Origin: Acidobacteriota bacterium
Lineage (GTDB): Bacteria; Acidobacteriota; Blastocatellia; Pyrinomonadales; Pyrinomonadaceae
Length of the DNA stretch: 26,690 nt
Assembly (NCBI GenBank): GCA_963169175.1
Contig: CAUJFK010000343.1
Span: 1 to 26,690, forward strand
Reading direction: 5' to 3'
Part shown: positions 22,378-26,690 of the stretch, piece by piece
How the letters are laid out: every line of letters begins with the position of its first letter
Position numbering within the stretch: the stretch's first letter is position 1
The notes under the pieces: generated by a model
Told to the model about the DNA's origin: nothing
What the model saw: only the letters and a program-made list of their open reading frames with translations
The model's database searches: none
Program-made: the position numbers and the translations under genes

Positions 22378-24601
22378 CGGCTTAGAAAGCTCCGAATATC
22401 TGAAAGCAGATAGCGCGGCCCGCCGCAGACGGGGTCTAAGCGCTTTGTCGATCGTGCTGATGTGCATTGGTGTCGCAGTATTGATCTGGACGGGGCTTGA
22501 ATTGGCTTACTCCGCAACCGCGGTTGACTTCAACGGCGCATACTGCCTTCCGCTGGCGCTTGGGGTGGCCGTCATTGTTTGGGGCGCACTGGTCGAAACC
22601 AGGTGGGGATCTTTTGGTGCATGGTTCGGCCTTGCCCTGGTCGGACAAGCGGCTTCGCTGCAAATGATCGATGCGGGTCGTCTGATCCATTTTCAACATT
22701 ATCGATCGATTCCCGATCTGGTTCAATACGATACTGTCGCGTTGAGTCTATTGATATTGCAGGTGATTTGTGTCGGCGTCGGAGTTTCAACGCGGCTGTG
22801 GGCGATTAAAGATTGGCTAACCTCACAACTCGCGTGGTGGCAGATCGCTCTGATCATAGTTGTGCTTGCTCTTTCATCCGCGGCAGTAACACCCGATATT
22901 TCGTTGTACGCGACAAGTCTTTTGGCCGGAACATTCGTACAACTTGTGAGTATCGCGAATGTAATTTTGCTCGCGTGGTCGGTGCCGGAGGAAGGCCTTT
23001 CGACCGTGCGGGAAAGCATCGTGCGATTTTTTGCCGAGGACGAAACGGTTCAGGTTGTGCGACTGGATCGGTTGGCGCTGCTCGCGGCCCTCTGGGTCAT
23101 CTTGTTGACCGGCTTTCTAGCCTATTTCGTCTATCAGGCCCATCCCCATGTACCGGACGAAACGCAGTACATTTTTCAGGCCAATTACATGGCGGCCGGT
23201 CAATTATCAGTCAAGGCCCCACCCGTACCCGAAGCCTTTTCGATGTACATGGTGCCGTTTCGCGAAGCCCGCTGGTACGGGATATTTCCGCTGGGATGGC
23301 CGGTCCTCCTTGCACTTGGAACATTGTTCGGTGCGAACTGGGTCGTAAATCCGCTATTGGCCGGATCGTGCATTCTACTTGCTTACCTCTTCTTTCAGCA
23401 GCTTTATTCCCGCCGGTTCGCGCGGATGGCGGTCCTTCTGCTCTGCTGCTCGCCGTGGCTCATTTTCATGGGGATGAGTTATATGAGCCACGTTTCGACA
23501 CTGGTATTCGCACTTGCCGCTGCCGTTCTTCTGCTCCGGGGTATGAAAAGACAGAACGCCGCTTTTGCCTTTGCGGCCGGCCTGGCCGTCGGTGGAGTTT
23601 TTCTGATCAGGCCACTTGACGGAGCGATCGTCGGACTGATCCTTGGCGTCGGCAGCCTTTTCGGCAACCCGACTTGGCGAATGCGGATCCTTTTATCCGG
23701 TGGATTGATCATAGGGACAACGGTCGCAGCTTCGTTGATCTTTCCCTACAACAAACTTGTAACCGGAAGCAGTTTTCTCTCGCCAAGTGACGCCTATTAT
23801 GACAATTACGTGGGAGCGGGGGTAATGACTCTGGGATTCGGAGCCGACCGGGGTCTTCACTGGCCTCTTGACGCTTTTCCGGGCCATTCTCCGCTCGAGG
23901 CCGCCGTGAACACGGCCCTGAATATCTTTCAGCTCAACACCGAACTGTTCGGTTGGGGATCAGGGTCGCTGGTCTTGATCATTTTCCTGCTTGTCTCCGG
24001 CGGCATTTTTAGAAAGGATCATTGGGCTTGGGGTTCGATTGCCATTGTTGTCGGAGCCTACAGCCTCTTCTGGTACCACGGCGGCCCCGATTTTGGGGCC
24101 CGCTATTGGTTTCTTTGTATCATCCCGCTGACCGCTCTTACGGTAAGAGGGCTTGAGCATCTGATCGGACTTATCGACAACTTCAAAATTGACGGAGCTA
24201 GCCATCGTAATCGCGTCGCTTTAGCTGCTGCGGTATTGTGCATGATCACGCTGGCTTCGTACATCCCATGGCGAGCTTCGGACAAGTATTTTGCCTACCT
24301 TAGGATGGGGCGAGGAATCCAGGCGCTGGCGCGACAGAATAATTTCGAAAAGAGTCTCGTCCTTATCCGAGGGAGCGAGCACCCCGATTACCAGTCAACC
24401 TGGATATATAACCCCCTTAATTTCGAGGGTGATGCCCCGATCTTTGCATTCGACAAAAGCCCGGAGGTGCGCGCGGCGCTTTTGAGAAATTACCCGGATC
24501 GCCGGGTATGGATCGTGGACGGCCCGACCATCGCGAACGGCCAGTACCGAATTAGTCGCGGACCTTTGGACCCAGACGAGATCCTTGCGGCGATCAAGTG
24601 A
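22361..24601 (+). CDS. Large GT-C-like (GT39-type) polytopic membrane protein
   Basis: 746 residues from ATG 22361, which overlaps the flavoprotein gene by 17 bases; the more upstream ATG at 22262 would add 33 residues read from the other gene's alternate frame. Residues 1-220 form an additional set of about six helices; a charged segment (210-235) then leads to a canonical GT-C half: helix 238-258, loop with HPHVPDETQYIFQANYMAAGQL (D266-E267 pair), EARWYGIFPLGWPVLLALG, and several further helices, ending in a soluble C-terminus (about 650-746). The DE pair in the first loop after a helix supports polyprenyl-phosphate-sugar dependent transfer. Three such membrane proteins in one operon imply several periplasmic glycosylation steps. 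Exact function unknown. Confidence 0.78.
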   Translation: MWSKISGLESSEYLKADSAARRRRGLSALSIVLMCIGVAVLIWTGLELAYSATAVDFNGAYCLPLALGVAVIVWGALVETRWGSFGAWFGLALVGQAASLQMIDAGRLIHFQHYRSIPDLVQYDTVALSLLILQVICVGVGVSTRLWAIKDWLTSQLAWWQIALIIVVLALSSAAVTPDISLYATSLLAGTFVQLVSIANVILLAWSVPEEGLSTVRESIVRFFAEDETVQVVRLDRLALLAALWVILLTGFLAYFVYQAHPHVPDETQYIFQANYMAAGQLSVKAPPVPEAFSMYMVPFREARWYGIFPLGWPVLLALGTLFGANWVVNPLLAGSCILLAYLFFQQLYSRRFARMAVLLLCCSPWLIFMGMSYMSHVSTLVFALAAAVLLLRGMKRQNAAFAFAAGLAVGGVFLIRPLDGAIVGLILGVGSLFGNPTWRMRILLSGGLIIGTTVAASLIFPYNKLVTGSSFLSPSDAYYDNYVGAGVMTLGFGADRGLHWPLDAFPGHSPLEAAVNTALNIFQLNTELFGWGSGSLVLIIFLLVSGGIFRKDHWAWGSIAIVVGAYSLFWYHGGPDFGARYWFLCIIPLTALTVRGLEHLIGLIDNFKIDGASHRNRVALAAAVLCMITLASYIPWRASDKYFAYLRMGRGIQALARQNNFEKSLVLIRGSEHPDYQSTWIYNPLNFEGDAPIFAFDKSPEVRAALLRNYPDRRVWIVDGPTIANGQYRISRGPLDPDEILAAIK

Positions 24602-24626
24602 GGAGGGATGAAAGCGGGCCTTGGTT

Positions 24627-25382
24627 ATGGATATAGTACAAACTCTTGAAGAATCCGGGACGGTTCCTTCACCCTCAGAAGCTACTGTGCCAGCGTTGAA
24701 CGCTAGGCCATACGATTACCAGAAGTTTCTCTCGAATATTGTCGATGTTTATGATTCAACGATCATCAGGGCCTATTGCAAAGCCAGATTCAAGATAATC
24801 AACATCAACATTCTACAGATGCTCGCACTTTGCTTGCGCGGGAAGAAACGCGTTCTCGACGTCGGTTGCGGTTTCGGGCTTTTTGGCTGCTACTTTTCGG
24901 CCCTGTATCCCGAAATCTCATACACCGGATACGACCTGAACGAAGCTCGAGTGGCACAGGCGAACCGTGCCGCCAAAAAGCTTGGCCTTGGGAATGCCCA
25001 ATTTAAGGTTGGTGACGCCCGAGACTTGAGCATTAACGACGAGTTTGACGCAATTCTGATGGTCGATTTGCTCCACCACATCGATGACCAAGCAAAAGTT
25101 AGGCTTCTGGAAACCTGCCGCGGACATCTCTCCGAACGCGGTCGACTCATCGTCAAGGACGTAACGACGCATCCCTTCGCCAAGATCGCATTCACGTGGG
25201 CGCTGGATGTGCTGATGACCCGTGGCCTCGATATGTGGTATTGGGACGAAGAGCGATTCTACAAAACTCTGACGCCACATTTTAGTCGGGTCGAAATGTA
25301 CCCTATTGTGGATTGGTTACCCTATCCGCACGTTATCTACCTATGCGAAAACATTCCATTTCCGGAATCGATGACTGCCTAG
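24627..25382 (+). CDS. Class I SAM-dependent methyltransferase
   Basis: 251 residues from ATG 24627; an in-frame TTG at 24621 is the alternative and an in-frame TGA at 24609 bars anything longer. Motif I VLDVGCGFGLFG (76-87), the acidic end of beta-2 YTGYDLNEARV, a GDARDLS motif and VDLLHHIDD (about 148-156) define a Rossmann-type methyltransferase; the later part (DMWYWDEERFYKTLTPHFSRVEMYPI) resembles small-molecule methyltransferases. It may methylate a sugar or the reducing lipid, but nothing in the sequence fixes the substrate. The strong AGGAGGG at 24601-24607 is farther from the start than usual. Last gene of the plus-strand operon by spacing. Confidence 0.85.
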   Translation: MDIVQTLEESGTVPSPSEATVPALNARPYDYQKFLSNIVDVYDSTIIRAYCKARFKIININILQMLALCLRGKKRVLDVGCGFGLFGCYFSALYPEISYTGYDLNEARVAQANRAAKKLGLGNAQFKVGDARDLSINDEFDAILMVDLLHHIDDQAKVRLLETCRGHLSERGRLIVKDVTTHPFAKIAFTWALDVLMTRGLDMWYWDEERFYKTLTPHFSRVEMYPIVDWLPYPHVIYLCENIPFPESMTA

Positions 25383-25388
25383 GCAACG

Positions 25389-25415
25389 CCTGAACTACGT
25401 CGGTTTCAGGTTTGA
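25389..25415 (+). terminator. Weak terminator-like hairpin after the methyltransferase gene
   Basis: cctgaa (25389-25394) can pair with ttcagg (25405-25410) across a ten-base loop, followed by only three T residues. It sits six bases after the stop. Too short and without a good U-tract, so intrinsic termination is doubtful. Confidence 0.2.
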
Positions 25416-25441
25416 ACTTTACACGAGCCCATCATCATCCC

Positions 25442-26690
25442 ATGAACATTGAAAATCGCTTCCTCTCAAGGACTTTTATCTCGGTAACAGAACCATTGAG
25501 TTTCATACAGGTGACTGCTTTCGTGCTGCTGGTGTACCTGTCAGCGGTGGCGGTTCTTGGTTTTTTCAAAGGCAATTTTAGTTATTCCAATAGCACTGCA
25601 GCGTCGGTCCATAGCCAAGTTCCCATCCTGAATCAAACGGCGCCGACCATACAGCGCGCCTCCCCACGGAAGGTGGCAAGGCGAGTTGTTCAGGCAATCG
25701 CCGGCAAAGCATACATAGTCGAGGATGGGGTGGGTGGACCCGTGTTTATCCCTATCGAGTTGTCGCTTCCGGTCTTTAAGGCGTTCGATATTTCGAACGA
25801 CGGGCGGATACTGCTTTATTCTCCTCTAAAAGGCAAAAGTCCGTCGGGCGAACTATATATTGAGGACACCTCCAGTCATCGTCGCGTACGCATCACGTCG
25901 AAGATCATTCTTACCGCAGCGATGTCACCCGTTGACCATAATTCAGTTGCCTATACCTTTGCCACTGGTAGCGGATTTGGGCTTGGCCTTATCGACCTTC
26001 GAAACAAGCACGAAATTACCCTTCAGACGGCCAATGTGTTCTCTGAGAAGATCGCCTGGAACGCGTCTGGGACGGTTCTGCATTATTTTGCTAGTGGCGG
26101 CGAAGATGTGGCGGGGAAGTCTGCTCTTTGGGATGTCGAGCAAAACCTTTTCGAGGAGCAGGTCCTCTGGAATTCTCGGAGCATTGCCGGCGGCAAGGCC
26201 GGACCGAAAACCCGCCTCGTGGCGCGCTCCTTTCGGGTGAGCGGCAACGATCACGATAGATCGGCCGATCTACCGATCGCGTTCCCTGTGATAAGCTCCG
26301 ATACCACCGCAAACAGGCTTCTTACCGAACCCAACGAACTAGGACCAGATGGGATCTCGTTTCGAATCGCCTCCGCGGATGCGGTCCACCAAGTCTTCGG
26401 CCGTGACCTTTCTCGGCCGGGAAAACTAGTCGCCATGGATAGTTCAGGCAATGCTTTTGATTTGGGCGAAGGTCAGGCTGAAAAGATCCTATTGAGCGGG
26501 GTACTCATCAAACGGTTTACGTCGATCGGAACCCAAATCGAGTTCGTCGATTGGCGAGGTGCTACGACTTTCTCGGCCTCAGCAACATCGGTGGGACACC
26601 ACATTCCAATGGCCAGTCCCGTGATGGTCCAGGGCGGCTCAGGTTACTCGTCTCCGGGTAATTGTTCGATCAGCGCCCACTCGGGCGCCT
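25442..26690 (+). CDS. Membrane-anchored, probable beta-propeller protein (3' end outside window)
   Basis: Open for 416 codons from ATG 25442 to the window edge; I read the whole frame and found no stop. A signal-anchor helix (about 21-42, FIQVTAFVLLVYLSAVAVLGFF) is followed by a periplasmic part with WD40/TolB-like blade patterns: FDISNDGRILLYSPLKG, AYTFATGSGFGLGLIDL, IAWNASGTVLHYFASGGE...SALWDVE. The last visible residues (PMASPVMVQGGSGYSSP, then CSISAHSGA) resemble the entry to an M23-like (LytM) peptidase domain, but the catalytic region lies beyond the window, so this is only a hint. No ribosome binding site is obvious. It is 59 bases after the methyltransferase gene and may or may not belong to the operon. 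Specific function unknown. Confidence 0.7.
   Translation, partial: MNIENRFLSRTFISVTEPLSFIQVTAFVLLVYLSAVAVLGFFKGNFSYSNSTAASVHSQVPILNQTAPTIQRASPRKVARRVVQAIAGKAYIVEDGVGGPVFIPIELSLPVFKAFDISNDGRILLYSPLKGKSPSGELYIEDTSSHRRVRITSKIILTAAMSPVDHNSVAYTFATGSGFGLGLIDLRNKHEITLQTANVFSEKIAWNASGTVLHYFASGGEDVAGKSALWDVEQNLFEEQVLWNSRSIAGGKAGPKTRLVARSFRVSGNDHDRSADLPIAFPVISSDTTANRLLTEPNELGPDGISFRIASADAVHQVFGRDLSRPGKLVAMDSSGNAFDLGEGQAEKILLSGVLIKRFTSIGTQIEFVDWRGATTFSASATSVGHHIPMASPVMVQGGSGYSSPGNCSISAHSGA

Noticed and set aside
1..26690. CRISPR arrays, tRNA or rRNA genes, intact insertion sequences
   Set aside because: I saw no regularly spaced repeats, no cloverleaf-like or rRNA-like sequence and no transposase on either strand; absence was judged by eye only.

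Overview
The window looks like a surface-polysaccharide (capsule, exopolysaccharide or O-antigen) locus of a Gram-negative bacterium. An outer-membrane-type export protein (Wza family) and a Wzz/Wzc co-polymerase fused to a tyrosine kinase imply a double membrane. Base composition is balanced, genes are tightly packed, and GTG/TTG starts and 4-base start/stop overlaps are common. The overall style reminds me of environmental Acidobacteriota, but that is a guess; nothing here (no rRNA, no marker gene) fixes the taxon.

Layout. Positions 1-11036 form one minus-strand operon, read right to left: a 97-residue conserved-looking small protein, the export protein, the chain-length/tyrosine kinase protein, NeuB-, NeuC- and NeuA-type enzymes of nonulosonic (sialic/legionaminic-like) acid synthesis, then a very large single-module nonribosomal peptide synthetase (NRPS) that runs off the left edge. 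The NRPS has a formyltransferase front end, a half condensation domain, an adenylation domain, a carrier domain and a thioesterase. Positions 11221-11943 (minus) and 12585-13340 (plus) are two paralogous NarL/LuxR-type regulators in divergent orientation, separated by a 641-base spacer with palindromes. A non-coding, hairpin-rich stretch (13341-13715) follows. From 13716 to 25382 a plus-strand operon encodes a family-2 glycosyltransferase, a Wzx-like flippase, two polytopic membrane proteins (one clearly GT-C), a polyprenyl-phosphate-type glycosyltransferase, an isoprenylcysteine-methyltransferase-like protein, a UDP-galactopyranose-mutase/amine-oxidase-like flavoprotein, another GT-C-like membrane protein and a SAM methyltransferase. 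A membrane-anchored, probably beta-propeller protein begins at 25442 and runs off the right edge.

How it fits together (inference). NeuC, NeuB and NeuA would supply a CMP-activated nonulosonic acid. The right-hand operon would assemble, decorate and flip a lipid-linked glycan. The Wza/Wzc pair would polymerise and export it. The NRPS, whose start codon lies one base after the neuA stop, would make an N-formylated aminoacyl group (alanine by my reading of the adenylation pocket), perhaps for an amino sugar of the glycan or perhaps for a separate small metabolite. This NRPS-nonulosonate coupling and the regulator whose receiver domain has lost its phospho-aspartate are the two points most worth following up. 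No initiating phosphoglycosyltransferase, unambiguous Wzy polymerase or sialyltransferase was recognised in the window.
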